From assembly GCF_900177745.1 (NCBI RefSeq), contig NZ_FXAR01000003.1, positions 1 to 64,000 of the forward strand: a stretch of 64,000 nucleotides of DNA, in the 5' to 3' direction. Positions 52,093 to 61,466 of this stretch are shown here, in pieces. The translations under genes were made by a program, and so were the position numbers. Source of the DNA: Corynebacterium pollutisoli. Its GTDB lineage: Bacteria > Actinomycetota > Actinomycetes > Mycobacteriales > Mycobacteriaceae. The stretch's first letter is position 1, and every line of letters begins with the position of its first letter. A model generated the notes under the pieces. It was not told where the DNA came from, searched no databases, and worked only from the letters and a program-made list of their open reading frames with translations.

Positions 52093-54054
52093 ATGAGTCG
52101 AAAGGCGGATTCACCCGACGTGAAGAACAACCCGAATGCCCCCGTGCGCGAAATGCTGCAGCGGATCCTGCTGCCGCGCAAGGGCGAGCCGCATGACGTA
52201 CGCATGCTCTACCTCGTCGAGGCCGAGCAGAACAAGGAGCGCCTGACCTGGGAGGACCGGGTCACCGTCACGGTCCCCGCCGGTGCGGAGGCCTCTTTCC
52301 AGACCTACTTCAACGCGTTCCCCGCCAGCTACTGGCGCCGCTGGTCGCAGCTCGAGCACGTGCTGCTGCGCATGAATGTCGCCGGACAGGCCAGCATCGA
52401 GGTCTACCGTTCCAAGATCGACGGCACGCGCGTGGCCGTCGCCGGACAGCTCGTCACCGACGATGTGGCGGAATTCACCATCCCGCTCTCGCACTTCGAG
52501 GACGGCGGCTGGCTGTGGTTCGACGTCACCGCCGAGACCGAGACCACCCTCACCGAGGCCGGCTGGTACGCCGACCGGGAGCCCGGCCCGCAGATCATGC
52601 CGGACGGCACCGAGGTCGGCCCCTTCGACAAGCGCGTCACCGTCGGCATCCCGACGTTCAACCGCCCCGCCGATGCGGTCGCGGCACTGCAGGCCCTCGG
52701 CGAGGACCCGCTTGTCGACGCCGCCATCGACGCCGTCATCATGCCCGACCAGGGCACCCAGCACCCCGCCGACGAGCCCGGCTACGACGCGGCGGTCGCC
52801 CACTTCGGCGGGCGCTTCCACGAGTTCCGCCAGGGCAACCTCGGCGGCTCCGGCGGCTACTCCCGCATCATGTACGAGGCCCTCGGCGACGGCGCGGCCG
52901 GTGCGCCCGAGTCCCCGTTCATCCTCTACATGGACGACGACATCGCCATCGAGCCGGAGTCCATCCTCCGCTCCGTGCAGGTCGGCCGCTACGCCAAGTC
53001 CCCGATCATCGTCGGCGGACAGATGCTCAACCTGCAGGAACGCTCCCAGCTGCGCACCATGGGCGAGATCGTCCAGGGCCACGACTTCATGTGGGGCCCC
53101 GCCCCGCACTCCACCTACGACCACGACTTCGCCGAGTACCCCCTGGGTGACACCGGCGAGGAGACCCGCGACCTGCACCGCCGCATCGACGTCGACTACA
53201 ACGGCTGGTGGATGTGCATGTTCCCGCGCGTGGTGAGCGAGCAGATCGGGCAGCCGCTGCCCCTGTTCATCAAGTGGGACGACACCGAGTACTCCCTGCG
53301 CGCCGGCAGGGCGGGCTTCCCGACGGTCACCTGGCCTGGCGTGGCCATCTGGCACATGGCGTGGGCCGACAAGGACGACGCCATCGACTGGCAGGCCTAC
53401 TTCCACCTGCGCAACCGCCTCATCGTCGCCGCCCTCAACCACGACGGCCCCGTCGACGGCATCATCACCTCCCTGCGCAAGTCCACCTTCAAGCACCTCA
53501 TGTGCATGGAGTACTCGACGCTGGCCATCCAGATCGAGTCGATGAAGGACTTCCTCGCCGGCCCGGACCACCTCTTCGACATCCTCGAGTCCTCCCTGCC
53601 GCGCATCGCCGAGATCCGGAAGAACTACTCCGACGCCGTCGTCCTCCCCTCCGCCTCCCAGCTGCCGCCGGCCTCCGGCGCACCGGGTGTGCCCACCGCG
53701 GACATCGGCGGTCGGCTGGCCAAGATCAAGAAGGTCGGCTGGCTGCTCAAGGGCCTCAAGCACTCCCTGGGCAAGGAGGACCCGCGCCACCACGAGACGC
53801 CGCAGGCCAACCTGTCCCCGGCCGAGGCCCGCTGGTTCTCGCTCTCGCGTCTCGACGGCGCGACCGTCACCACCGCCGGCAACAACGGCGTCGCCTACCG
53901 CAAGCGCGACCGCGAACTTGCCGAGCGCCTGCTCAAGGAGACCTGGGCCCTGCAGAAGGAGATCGCCGAGCGTTTCGACGACCTCCGCGACACCTACCGC
54001 GCCGCCCAGCCCGAGCTGGTCAGCCGTGAATCCTGGAAGAAGATCTTCGAATGA
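52093..54054 (+). CDS. glfT2: Galactofuranosyltransferase GlfT2
   Basis: A 653-aa processive glycosyltransferase that builds the galactan chain of arabinogalactan from UDP-galactofuranose. The N-terminal beta-barrel (residues ~40-170) precedes a GT-A domain with VGIPTFNRP, the metal-binding LYMDDDI, and WDD in FIKWDDTEY. A helical C-terminus completes it. It lies in an operon with the decaprenyl-phosphoryl-ribose phosphatase and ubiA, which overlap by 4 bases each. ATG 52093 is the usual start; an upstream in-frame ATG at 52048 is unlikely. Confidence 0.95.
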   Translation: MSRKADSPDVKNNPNAPVREMLQRILLPRKGEPHDVRMLYLVEAEQNKERLTWEDRVTVTVPAGAEASFQTYFNAFPASYWRRWSQLEHVLLRMNVAGQASIEVYRSKIDGTRVAVAGQLVTDDVAEFTIPLSHFEDGGWLWFDVTAETETTLTEAGWYADREPGPQIMPDGTEVGPFDKRVTVGIPTFNRPADAVAALQALGEDPLVDAAIDAVIMPDQGTQHPADEPGYDAAVAHFGGRFHEFRQGNLGGSGGYSRIMYEALGDGAAGAPESPFILYMDDDIAIEPESILRSVQVGRYAKSPIIVGGQMLNLQERSQLRTMGEIVQGHDFMWGPAPHSTYDHDFAEYPLGDTGEETRDLHRRIDVDYNGWWMCMFPRVVSEQIGQPLPLFIKWDDTEYSLRAGRAGFPTVTWPGVAIWHMAWADKDDAIDWQAYFHLRNRLIVAALNHDGPVDGIITSLRKSTFKHLMCMEYSTLAIQIESMKDFLAGPDHLFDILESSLPRIAEIRKNYSDAVVLPSASQLPPASGAPGVPTADIGGRLAKIKKVGWLLKGLKHSLGKEDPRHHETPQANLSPAEARWFSLSRLDGATVTTAGNNGVAYRKRDRELAERLLKETWALQKEIAERFDDLRDTYRAAQPELVSRESWKKIFE

Positions 54055-54557
54055 GCAACCGTGAAGTGGACCTGCTGGTCCGGGTCCAGGACGCGCTCGT
54101 CGATAAGCCGGGTGTGATTCCCACCGCAACGGCACTGTCCCATTTCGGTGAGCACGCCCTGGGATGGTTCGCGCTGTCCGGCGCGGGCGCGGTCGCCGAC
54201 GAGCGGCGGCGCCGCCGGTGGCTGGCGCTGGGTGCCTCCGCCTTCACCGCGCACGCCGCATCCGTGGTGATCAAGCGCATCGTGCGCCGCACCCGCCCGC
54301 ACGATCCGCGCATCCGCGTGGGCGTGGGCACCCCGTCCCGCCTGTCCTTCCCGTCCTCGCACGCGACGTCCACCACCGCCGCACTGGTCAGCCTGTCCGA
54401 CCTCACGGGGTCGAAGGCCCCGCTGCTCGGCATTCCGGTGATGATGTTGTCGCGTATGGTTCTGGGGGTGCATTACCCGACCGACACCCTGGCCGGCGCC
54501 GTCCTGGGAGCCACGACGGCCAAGGTCATCACCGCAATCGAGAGGAAGAGCGCGTGA
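54051..54557 (+). CDS. PAP2 phosphatase, probable decaprenyl-phosphoryl-phosphoribose phosphatase
   Basis: A 168-aa membrane phosphatase with KRIVRRTRP, FPSSHATST and SRMVLGVHYPTD, the three PAP2 motifs (SSH replaces SGH). Its place between glfT2 and ubiA is the same as that of Rv3807c in M. tuberculosis, assigned to dephosphorylating decaprenyl-phosphoryl-5-phosphoribose during arabinan donor synthesis. ATG overlaps the glfT2 stop and its stop overlaps the ubiA start. Confidence 0.87.
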   Translation: MSNREVDLLVRVQDALVDKPGVIPTATALSHFGEHALGWFALSGAGAVADERRRRRWLALGASAFTAHAASVVIKRIVRRTRPHDPRIRVGVGTPSRLSFPSSHATSTTAALVSLSDLTGSKAPLLGIPVMMLSRMVLGVHYPTDTLAGAVLGATTAKVITAIERKSA

Positions 54558-55549
54558 CCGAGTCTCACCCGGTTGAGGAGAAGACCGGCATCTTCTACCC
54601 GGAGCCGCACACCGAGGGCATCGACAACACCCGCAAGCGACGCCCCCCGAAGAACCTCCCCGACGCCATGATCAAGGCGCTGCGCCCCAAGCAGTGGGTG
54701 AAGAACGTCCTCGTCGTCGCCGCCCCCGCGGCCGCCGGCGCCGAGGCGCTCACCGACGGGCGCACGCTTCTCGACGTCCTCCTCGCCTTCATCGTCTTCT
54801 GCCTCGCTGCCTCGTCGATCTACCTGGTCAACGACGCCCGCGACGTCGAGGCCGACCAGCAGCACCCGACCAAGCGCTTCCGCCCCATCGCCTCCGGCAT
54901 GCTGCCGGTGGGCCTGGCGTACGCCATGGCCGTGGGGCTCATCATCGCGGCCGTCGGCCTGTCCTTCCTGGCCTCCTCCGGCTGGGGACTCGCCGCGGTG
55001 GTGGCCGTGTACATCGCCCTGCAGCTGGGCTACTGCTTCGGCTGGAAGCACCTGCCGGTGATCGACATCGCGCTCGTCTCCTCCGGCTTCATGCTCCGCG
55101 CCATGGCCGGTGGTGTCGCCGCGGGCATCGACCTCTCCCAGTGGTTCCTCCTCGTCGCCGCCTTCGGGTCGCTGTTCATGGCCTCCGGCAAGCGATACGC
55201 GGAGCTGCAGCTCGCCGAGCGCACCGGCAAGAAGATCCGCCGCTCCCTGCAGGGCTATACCGCCACCTACCTGCGCTTCGTGTGGACCCTGGCCGCCACC
55301 GCCGTCGTCATGAGCTACGCGCTGTGGGGCTTCCAGCTCTCCAACTCCGTCGAGGGTATGGCCGGCGTCTGGTACCAGGTCTCCATGGTGCCGTTCACCA
55401 TCGCCATCCTGCGCTACGCGGCCGACGTCGACCGCGGCGCCGGTGGTGCCCCGGATGAGATGGCCCTGTCCGACCGCGTGCTGCAGCTGCTGGCCGTGCT
55501 GTGGATCCTGTGCATCGTCATGGCCGTGTACCTCGTGCCGATGATGTAG
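54554..55549 (+). CDS. ubiA: Decaprenyl-phosphate phosphoribosyltransferase (UbiA family)
   Basis: A 331-aa membrane prenyltransferase that joins phosphoribose to decaprenyl phosphate, the first step to the arabinan donor DPA. The Asp-rich motif NDARDVEADQQHP near residue ~95 and about nine helices fit the DPPR synthase group. The ~45-residue soluble N-terminus is usual in corynebacteria. GTG 54554 overlaps the preceding stop and has GAGGAAGAG in front. Confidence 0.94.
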   Translation: MTESHPVEEKTGIFYPEPHTEGIDNTRKRRPPKNLPDAMIKALRPKQWVKNVLVVAAPAAAGAEALTDGRTLLDVLLAFIVFCLAASSIYLVNDARDVEADQQHPTKRFRPIASGMLPVGLAYAMAVGLIIAAVGLSFLASSGWGLAAVVAVYIALQLGYCFGWKHLPVIDIALVSSGFMLRAMAGGVAAGIDLSQWFLLVAAFGSLFMASGKRYAELQLAERTGKKIRRSLQGYTATYLRFVWTLAATAVVMSYALWGFQLSNSVEGMAGVWYQVSMVPFTIAILRYAADVDRGAGGAPDEMALSDRVLQLLAVLWILCIVMAVYLVPMM

Positions 55550-55593
55550 TCGGTCCCCGGACCCCTCCCGTCCCCCTGCTACCATCTGCACCC

Positions 55594-57534
55594 ATGACCA
55601 CAGCTGCCGGGGTGTCCGGTCAACCAGCACGAACCCGCCCCACCCTCACGCTGTGGAGCGGTGTCGGGGCCGCGCTGCTGCTGGCCGTCCTCGCCTTCAT
55701 CGGCGGGTGGCGGCGGCGCTGGATGAGCGATGACGGCCTCATCGTGCTGCGCACCGTCCGCAACCTGCTGGCGGGCAACGGCCCCGTGTTCAACGCCGGG
55801 GAGCGCGTCGAGGCGAACACCTCCACGTTGTGGCAGTACCTCATCTACCTGGTGGCACTGGTGAGTGACGCCCGGCTGGAGGTCATCGCCACGTGGCTGG
55901 CGCTCATCTTCACCACCCTCGCCCTCGGCATCGGTGCCTGGGGCACCGCGCTGCTGTACCGGCGGCGTGCCACCCTCCTGCTCATCCCGGCGGGTGGCCT
56001 CGTCTACCTGGCCCTGCCGCCGGCGCGGGACTTCGCCACCTCGGGCCTGGAGTGGGGGCTCAGCCTCCTGTGGATCTCCGGCCTGTGGTGGCTGCTGGTC
56101 AGCTGGGCGCAGCGCGAACCCCGCGTCGGAAAGCACTCCACCGGGCCGGCCCCCGACCGCATCACATACGTCCTGGCCTTCTGGGCCGGCATCTCCTGGC
56201 TGGTGCGCCCCGAGCTGGCGCTCTACGGCGGCCTGGCCGGGCTGCTCCTGCTCGTCGCGGCGACGTCGTGGCGGCAGCGGGCGCTCATCCTGGCGGTGGC
56301 GCTGCCGGTCCCGGCGGGTTACCAGATCTTCCGCATGGGCTACTACGGGCTGCTCACCCCGCACACGGCCGTCGCCAAGTCGGCGGGCGACGCGGAGTGG
56401 GCCTCGGGCTGGAACTACGTGCAGGACCTGGCGGACCCGTACCTCCTGTGGCTGGCGCTGGCGCTGCTCGTCGCCCTGGGCGCCGTGACGCTGTGGCGCG
56501 TGTCCGCGTCCGCCCCCGAACGGGTCACCGGCCGGGCGCGCCTGCGCACCCCGGTGGCGGTGACCACCCTCATCCTCGTGGCCGGCACGATCCACGTGCT
56601 CTACGTCCTGCGCGTGGGCGGTGACTTCATGCACGGCCGCATGCTGCTGCTGCCGCTGTTCGCCCTGCTGCTGCCCGTGGCGCTGGTGCCCCTGTCGGAC
56701 CTGCGCAACACCTCGATGCGCTGGGACGCGATCACGGCGGTGGGCCTGGCGGCGGTGTGCTGGTGGTCCGTGAGCACGACGCTCACCGGGCACCCCATCG
56801 ACTGGGAGACCGATTACGAGGAGCTGGGGATCGTCGACGAGCGCGACTTCTGGACCTACGCCACGTTCCGCGACCAGAACGACCCCCCGATGTTCGCCAC
56901 GGACTTCCTCACCGCCAAGGCCATGAACCACTACCCGGAGGTCATGGAGCAGGCGATGGAGGAGGACGCCGGCCTCATGACGATGTTCCTCCTCAACGAG
57001 GAGGAGTTCTCCTGGACCACCGCGCCGCGCATCCCGCGCGAATTCACCGACGGTGACCCCACCGGGCTCGTCGGCCAGCCGCCCACGGTCTTCCACATCA
57101 ACCTGGGCATGACGAGCATGAACGCCCCGCTGGAGATGCGCGTGCTCGACACCGTCGGTCTGACGACCCCGCTGGCCGCCCGCCAGCCGCGTGACCCGGA
57201 CGCCCGCGTCGGCCACGACAAGTGGCTGCCGTTCTCCTGGCAGGCCGCCGACACTTCCCTGCACCTGGATTTCCTGCCCCCGTGGTACGACCCGGAGGAG
57301 ACCGGCCGGGCCCGGGAGGCCCTGCAGACCCCGGCGCTGGCGGCGCTCATGGCCTCCTACCGGGAGCCGATGAGCATGGACCGCTTCCTGCGCAACATCC
57401 GCTTCGCGCTCACCGACGGCCGGACCCTGGAGTTCAGCCTCGATCCGGAGGAGGTTCTCGCGGAGTTCGGGCCGCCCACCCCCGGAATTAGGTTGGCATG
57501 GGAAAACGACATTTCCCCCGAAGTCCCCAGGTAG
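55594..57534 (+). CDS. aftB: Terminal beta-(1-2) arabinofuranosyltransferase AftB
   Basis: A 646-aa GT-C membrane glycosyltransferase that caps arabinan with beta-1,2 arabinofuranose before mycolylation. The catalytic loop after helix 1 has WMSDDGLIVLRTVRNLLAG. About ten helices lie in residues ~20-420 and a large outside C-terminal domain follows. It lies between ubiA and a mycolyltransferase gene, as in related genera. TACCAT (55580-55585) lies 8 bases before the ATG. Confidence 0.93.
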   Translation: MTTAAGVSGQPARTRPTLTLWSGVGAALLLAVLAFIGGWRRRWMSDDGLIVLRTVRNLLAGNGPVFNAGERVEANTSTLWQYLIYLVALVSDARLEVIATWLALIFTTLALGIGAWGTALLYRRRATLLLIPAGGLVYLALPPARDFATSGLEWGLSLLWISGLWWLLVSWAQREPRVGKHSTGPAPDRITYVLAFWAGISWLVRPELALYGGLAGLLLLVAATSWRQRALILAVALPVPAGYQIFRMGYYGLLTPHTAVAKSAGDAEWASGWNYVQDLADPYLLWLALALLVALGAVTLWRVSASAPERVTGRARLRTPVAVTTLILVAGTIHVLYVLRVGGDFMHGRMLLLPLFALLLPVALVPLSDLRNTSMRWDAITAVGLAAVCWWSVSTTLTGHPIDWETDYEELGIVDERDFWTYATFRDQNDPPMFATDFLTAKAMNHYPEVMEQAMEEDAGLMTMFLLNEEEFSWTTAPRIPREFTDGDPTGLVGQPPTVFHINLGMTSMNAPLEMRVLDTVGLTTPLAARQPRDPDARVGHDKWLPFSWQAADTSLHLDFLPPWYDPEETGRAREALQTPALAALMASYREPMSMDRFLRNIRFALTDGRTLEFSLDPEEVLAEFGPPTPGIRLAWENDISPEVPR

Positions 57535-57557
57535 CATCGCAGAACGTCACAGACCTA

Positions 57558-57598
57558 TAACGAAACAATGAGCTTTTCGTTACCTTTTGCTCTAGAGT
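57558..57598 (+). promoter_or_regulatory. Mycolyltransferase promoter with dyad
   Basis: TAACGAAA (57558-57565) and TTTCGTTA (57575-57582) form a perfect 8+8 dyad. A -10 candidate TAGAGT (57593-57598) lies downstream, so the dyad covers the -35 region. The gene has a leader of about 90 bases. Confidence 0.55.
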
Positions 57599-57695
57599 GT
57601 CACGGGCAGGGACAGTTTCCACGGCTGCGCGGTTCGTAACGAACTGGCGGGCGCGGTCGATAGTCCCGTCGAAGTACGCCAAGCCGAGGAGAAAT

Positions 57696-58724
57696 ATGTC
57701 CGTCATCACCGGAGCCCGCAGCGTGAGCAGGAAGATCGTTGCGGTGGTCACCGCCATCGCCACCGCGCTGGCCATCATGGTCGCAGGTGGCACCGGCGTC
57801 GCGAACGCCGACAACCGTGGGTGGCTGCGCCCTGACGCCACCGGTCACTGCGAGTGGGATGCCGTCGCCTACTGGGTCCAGCGCTGCGACGTCTGGTCCC
57901 CGTCCACCGGTGCCAACATCACCGTGCAGGTGCAGCCTGCCGGTCGTGGTGGCAACGCAGGCTTCTACCTGCTGGACGGCCTGCGCGCCACCAACCACGC
58001 CAACGCCTGGACCGTGGACGTCAATGCCCCGGAACTCTACGCCGACTCCAACATCACCCTCGTGATGCCGGTCGGTGGCGCAGCCTCGTTCTACGCGGAC
58101 TGGGACCACCCGGCCACGTACGACCTGAACAACCCGGTCACCTACCAGTGGGAGACCTTCCTCACCTCTGAGCTGCCGGCCTACCTGCAGCAGCACTTCG
58201 GTGTCGCGCCGGACAACAACTCCATCGCCGGCCTGTCCATGGGTGGCACCGCCGCCCTCAACCTGGCCGCCAAGCACCCGGGTCAGTTCCGCCAGGCCCT
58301 GTCCTGGTCCGGCTACCTCACCCAGACCATGCCGGGTATGCAGACCCTCATGCGTGTCGCACTGCTCGACGCCGGTGGCTTCAACATCAACGCGATGTAC
58401 GGCACCGTCGTCAGCCCGCGCCGTTTCGAGAACGACCCGTTCCTCAACATGGACGGCCTGCGCGGTAAGGACGTCTACATCTCCGCCGCCACCGGCATCC
58501 CCGGCCCGGAGGACGCCAACTACCCGGCGAACCTCAAGCTCTCCGGTGCGCCGCTGGAGATGCTGGCCCGCGTGTCCACCCACCTGTGGGAGGGTAAGGC
58601 CCGCGCCACCGGTATCAACGTCACCGCTGACTACCCGATGACCGGCATCCACAACTGGACCCAGTTCGGGCACCAGCTGCACGAGACCAAGCCGCGCGTC
58701 CTCGACGTGATGAACGCCTGGTAA
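57696..58724 (+). CDS. cmt: Trehalose corynomycolyltransferase
   Basis: A 342-aa secreted esterase of the antigen 85 type that transfers mycolic acids between trehalose monomycolate molecules or onto arabinogalactan. Signal peptide residues ~1-43 end at GVANADN. Catalytic Ser is in IAGLSMGGTAAL. Late Asp/Glu and His are expected in the EDAN and GIHNW regions. A Cys pair (HCEWDA...QRCDVW) is near the N-terminus. GAGGAGAA precedes the ATG. It is a short form without LGFP repeats. Which Cmt number it is cannot be told. Confidence 0.94.
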   Translation: MSVITGARSVSRKIVAVVTAIATALAIMVAGGTGVANADNRGWLRPDATGHCEWDAVAYWVQRCDVWSPSTGANITVQVQPAGRGGNAGFYLLDGLRATNHANAWTVDVNAPELYADSNITLVMPVGGAASFYADWDHPATYDLNNPVTYQWETFLTSELPAYLQQHFGVAPDNNSIAGLSMGGTAALNLAAKHPGQFRQALSWSGYLTQTMPGMQTLMRVALLDAGGFNINAMYGTVVSPRRFENDPFLNMDGLRGKDVYISAATGIPGPEDANYPANLKLSGAPLEMLARVSTHLWEGKARATGINVTADYPMTGIHNWTQFGHQLHETKPRVLDVMNAW

Positions 58725-58738
58725 CAGCGCGGCAGCGA

Positions 58739-58770
58739 GAACCCCGGAAGGTCATCTTCCGGGGTTTTTC
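58739..58770 (+). terminator. Intrinsic terminator after the mycolyltransferase gene
   Basis: AACCCCGGAAG and CTTCCGGGGTT form an 11-bp stem with loop GTCAT, followed by TTTTCC. A strong terminator that separates this gene from cop1. Confidence 0.92.
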
Positions 58771-58800
58771 CATTCTCCTCGGCGTGCCGTACGCTGAAGT

Positions 58801-58823
58801 CTCAAGTTCAACTTAAACTTGAG
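58801..58823. promoter_or_regulatory. Dyad upstream of cop1
   Basis: CTCAAGTT (58801-58808) and AACTTGAG (58816-58823) are perfect 8-base arms around CAACTTA. A TAAACT (58814-58819) inside may be the -10 box. The leader to the gene would be ~180 bases and contains a GC hairpin (CCCGGGGG / CCCCCGGG, 58922-58944). Confidence 0.55.
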
Positions 58824-59004
58824 CACGACCAGAGGGGCCCCACAGCCCCACGGCGAGAACTACTGAACACACCATGCACCGGCGGGCGACGTCGGGTACG
58901 GGTGGGCGTCGACAAGCGCATCCCGGGGGAGGGGAACCCCCGGGCACCACCCGGCCCCCGCGCACGCCGGGGTACACGACCGCGAACCCACAAGGATCCA
59001 CACC

Positions 59005-60933
59005 ATGCGCGACACCGCATCCCGTTCCCCGCAGCGCCGGCGCCCCTGGCTCGCCGCTGTCGTTGTCCCGACCACGCTGGCCCTCGGCCTGGCCGTCGCC
59101 CCCGCAGCACACGCTCAGGGCGCCCTGCCGGGCAGCAGCGACCTCTCCGACTCGTTCCGCCCCACCGACCCGCCGCAGCGCACCCCGATCAACACGACCT
59201 ACCCGGACATTGCCAACCTGCCGGCCGGCGTCGAGGTCCAGCGCGTCGAGTGGATCACCAACCGTCGTGTCGCCCTGTTCATCAGCTCCGCCGCCATGCC
59301 CGACGAGCTCATCCAGGTCCAGATCCTCCTGGCCCGCGACTGGCACTCGAGCCCGAACCGCACCTTCGCCGAGGTGTGGGCCCTCGACGGCCTGCGCGCC
59401 CGCGACGACGACTCCGGCTGGACCATCGAGACCAACATCGAGCAGTTCTATGCCGACAAGAACGTCAACGTCATCCTGCCCATCGGCGGCGAGTCCTCCT
59501 TCTACGCCGACTGGCAGCAGCCCGACAACGGCAAGCACTACAAGTGGGAGAGCTTCCTCATGCAGGAGCTCGTCCCGATCCTCGACCAGGGCTTCCGCTC
59601 CAACAAGGACCGCGCCATCGTCGGCCTGTCCATGGGCGGCACCGCCGCGATGAACCTCGCGCAGCGCAACCCGCACATCTTCGACTTCGTCGGCTCCTTC
59701 TCCGGTTACCTCGACACCACCTCCACCGGCATGCCGCAGGCCATCCTCGCCGCCCAGCGCGACGCCGGCGGTTACGACGGCACCAAGATGTGGGGCCAGC
59801 CCGGCCACCAGGACTGGATCGACCACGACCCCAAGCTCGGCATCGAGGCCCTGCAGGACATGAAGGTCTACGTCTCCGCCGGCTCCGGCCGCGACGACTT
59901 CGGCCAGCCGAACTCCGTCGCCACCGGCCCCGCCAACGCCGCCGGCGTCGGCCTCGAGATCCTCTCCCGCATGTCCTCGGAGACCTTCGTCCGCCACGCC
60001 CGCGCCCAAGGCGTCGAGCCGGTCGTCCACTTCCGTCCCTCCGGCGTCCACGCCTGGCCCTACTGGCAGTTCGAGATGTCCCAGGCCTGGCCGCACATGG
60101 CCAACGCCATGGGCCTGTCCGCCGAGGACCGCGGCCCCGACTGTGTCGCCGTCGGCGCCATCGCCGAGGCCACCAAGGCCGGCCAGATCGGCTCGTGCAT
60201 CAACAACGAGTACCCCGTCGAGGACGGCATGCGCCAGGACTTCCGCAACGGCGTCGCCTACTGGTCCCCGGACACCGGTGCCCACGCCCTCTTCGGCCGC
60301 ATCAACGCCCGCTACCACCACATCGGCGGGCCCGCCTCCTGGCTCGGCTTCCCGACGACCGGTGAGCAGGCCACCCCGGACGGCGACGGCCGCTACGTCC
60401 ACTTCGAGAACGGCTCCATCTACTGGACCCACGCCACCGGCGCCTGGGAGGTCCCGCAGAAGGCCAAGGACGCCTGGTCCCGCAGCGGCTGGGAGCGCGG
60501 ACCGCTCGGCTTCCCGACCTCCGCACCGCAGGACGTCGACGGCGGCCAGGTCCAGGAGTTCCAGGGCGGCGTCATCGTCACCCCGGACAACGGCGACGCC
60601 CAGGTCGTCTACGGTGCCATCGGCGCCAAGTACAAGGAGCTCGGCAACGTCACCTCCGAGCTCGGCTTCCCCAAGGGTCCCGAGAAGTCCATCGCCGGTG
60701 GTGCCTTCCAGGAGTTCGACAACGGCAACATCTACTGGTCCGTCTCCACCGGCGCGCATTACATCAAGTACGGTGCGATCTTCGACCACTGGGGCCGGGA
60801 CCGATGGGAACAGGGTAAGTTCGGCTACCCGACCGCTGACCACGCAACCATCCCGGCCGGAGGCGAGATCGTCGAGTTCCGCAACGGCACCATCCGCCAG
60901 GTCAACGGCATTATCCAGGAGGAGACCAACTGA
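59005..60933 (+). CDS. cop1: Mycolyltransferase with C-terminal LGFP repeats (PS1/Cop1)
   Basis: A 642-aa secreted protein. The signal peptide is residues ~1-37 (ending PAAHAQ). The antigen-85-type esterase domain lies at residues ~70-380, with catalytic Ser in VGLSMGGTAAMN and His in SGVHAWPYW. The C-terminal ~230 residues hold about four LGFP repeats (ASWLGFPTTGEQ, GPLGFPTSAPQ, SELGFPKGPEK and a final FGYPTADHA), which bind the wall. This is the layout of PS1, the major surface mycolyltransferase of corynebacteria. The lipoprotein gene follows after 2 bases. Confidence 0.95.
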   Translation: MRDTASRSPQRRRPWLAAVVVPTTLALGLAVAPAAHAQGALPGSSDLSDSFRPTDPPQRTPINTTYPDIANLPAGVEVQRVEWITNRRVALFISSAAMPDELIQVQILLARDWHSSPNRTFAEVWALDGLRARDDDSGWTIETNIEQFYADKNVNVILPIGGESSFYADWQQPDNGKHYKWESFLMQELVPILDQGFRSNKDRAIVGLSMGGTAAMNLAQRNPHIFDFVGSFSGYLDTTSTGMPQAILAAQRDAGGYDGTKMWGQPGHQDWIDHDPKLGIEALQDMKVYVSAGSGRDDFGQPNSVATGPANAAGVGLEILSRMSSETFVRHARAQGVEPVVHFRPSGVHAWPYWQFEMSQAWPHMANAMGLSAEDRGPDCVAVGAIAEATKAGQIGSCINNEYPVEDGMRQDFRNGVAYWSPDTGAHALFGRINARYHHIGGPASWLGFPTTGEQATPDGDGRYVHFENGSIYWTHATGAWEVPQKAKDAWSRSGWERGPLGFPTSAPQDVDGGQVQEFQGGVIVTPDNGDAQVVYGAIGAKYKELGNVTSELGFPKGPEKSIAGGAFQEFDNGNIYWSVSTGAHYIKYGAIFDHWGRDRWEQGKFGYPTADHATIPAGGEIVEFRNGTIRQVNGIIQEETN

Positions 60934-60935
60934 TT

Positions 60936-61451
60936 ATGCGCACCCGGCTGCTCGCCGCCGTCATGGCCGGCGCTCTGACCCTCACCGCCTGCGGCGACGC
61001 CACCGTCGACAACGACGCCGCCACCCCGACCTCGGTCGCCCCTCTCGAGCGTGCCCCGAAGAAGAGCACCTCGGCGCAGGAGACCGCAGCCTCCGAGACC
61101 TCGGAAGAGGAAGAGGAGGAGACGGCCGCCCGGCGCCCCCGCCCGGCGGAGCCGCAGCCGCAGGACCAGGCGGCCCGGGAGGTCGATGAGGTCCCCGAGG
61201 CCGCCCTCCCGCGGACCCCGGAGGATGTCCACTACCTCGGTGAGATCAGCGACGCCGACATCAACATCGACGGCGTCGAGGACCAGCTCATCGGCACCGC
61301 GTCCACCGTCTGCGGTGGCGACGAGAGTGAGCTCAACCGGGCCACCCTCCCCGCCGTCGCGGGCCAGCTCATCGAGCAGGGCCGCACGGACAAGTCCGTC
61401 GAGGAGGTCGTCGAGATCATCGAGACCGCCGCGACCGACGCCTACTGCTAG
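60936..61451 (+). CDS. DUF732-like secreted lipoprotein
   Basis: A 171-aa lipoprotein: signal MRTRLLAAVMAGALTLTAC with a lipobox (LTAC). A low-complexity acidic linker (ETSEEEEEETA) is followed by a C-terminal helical domain (residues ~90-171) with two cysteines (STVCGGDES and the last residue Cys171), likely a disulfide. It resembles DUF732 proteins of mycolic-acid bacteria. Two bases after cop1 and 15 before the cutinase gene, so part of an envelope operon. Function unknown. Confidence 0.75.
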   Translation: MRTRLLAAVMAGALTLTACGDATVDNDAATPTSVAPLERAPKKSTSAQETAASETSEEEEEETAARRPRPAEPQPQDQAAREVDEVPEAALPRTPEDVHYLGEISDADINIDGVEDQLIGTASTVCGGDESELNRATLPAVAGQLIEQGRTDKSVEEVVEIIETAATDAYC

Positions 61452-61466
61452 CCGGAAGTTCCACAC

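Noticed and set aside
58874..59004. An upstream reading frame starting ATGCACCGG in the cop1 leader
   Set aside because: No ribosome-binding site. The frame stays open far into cop1 only because of GC bias, and it is out of frame with cop1.
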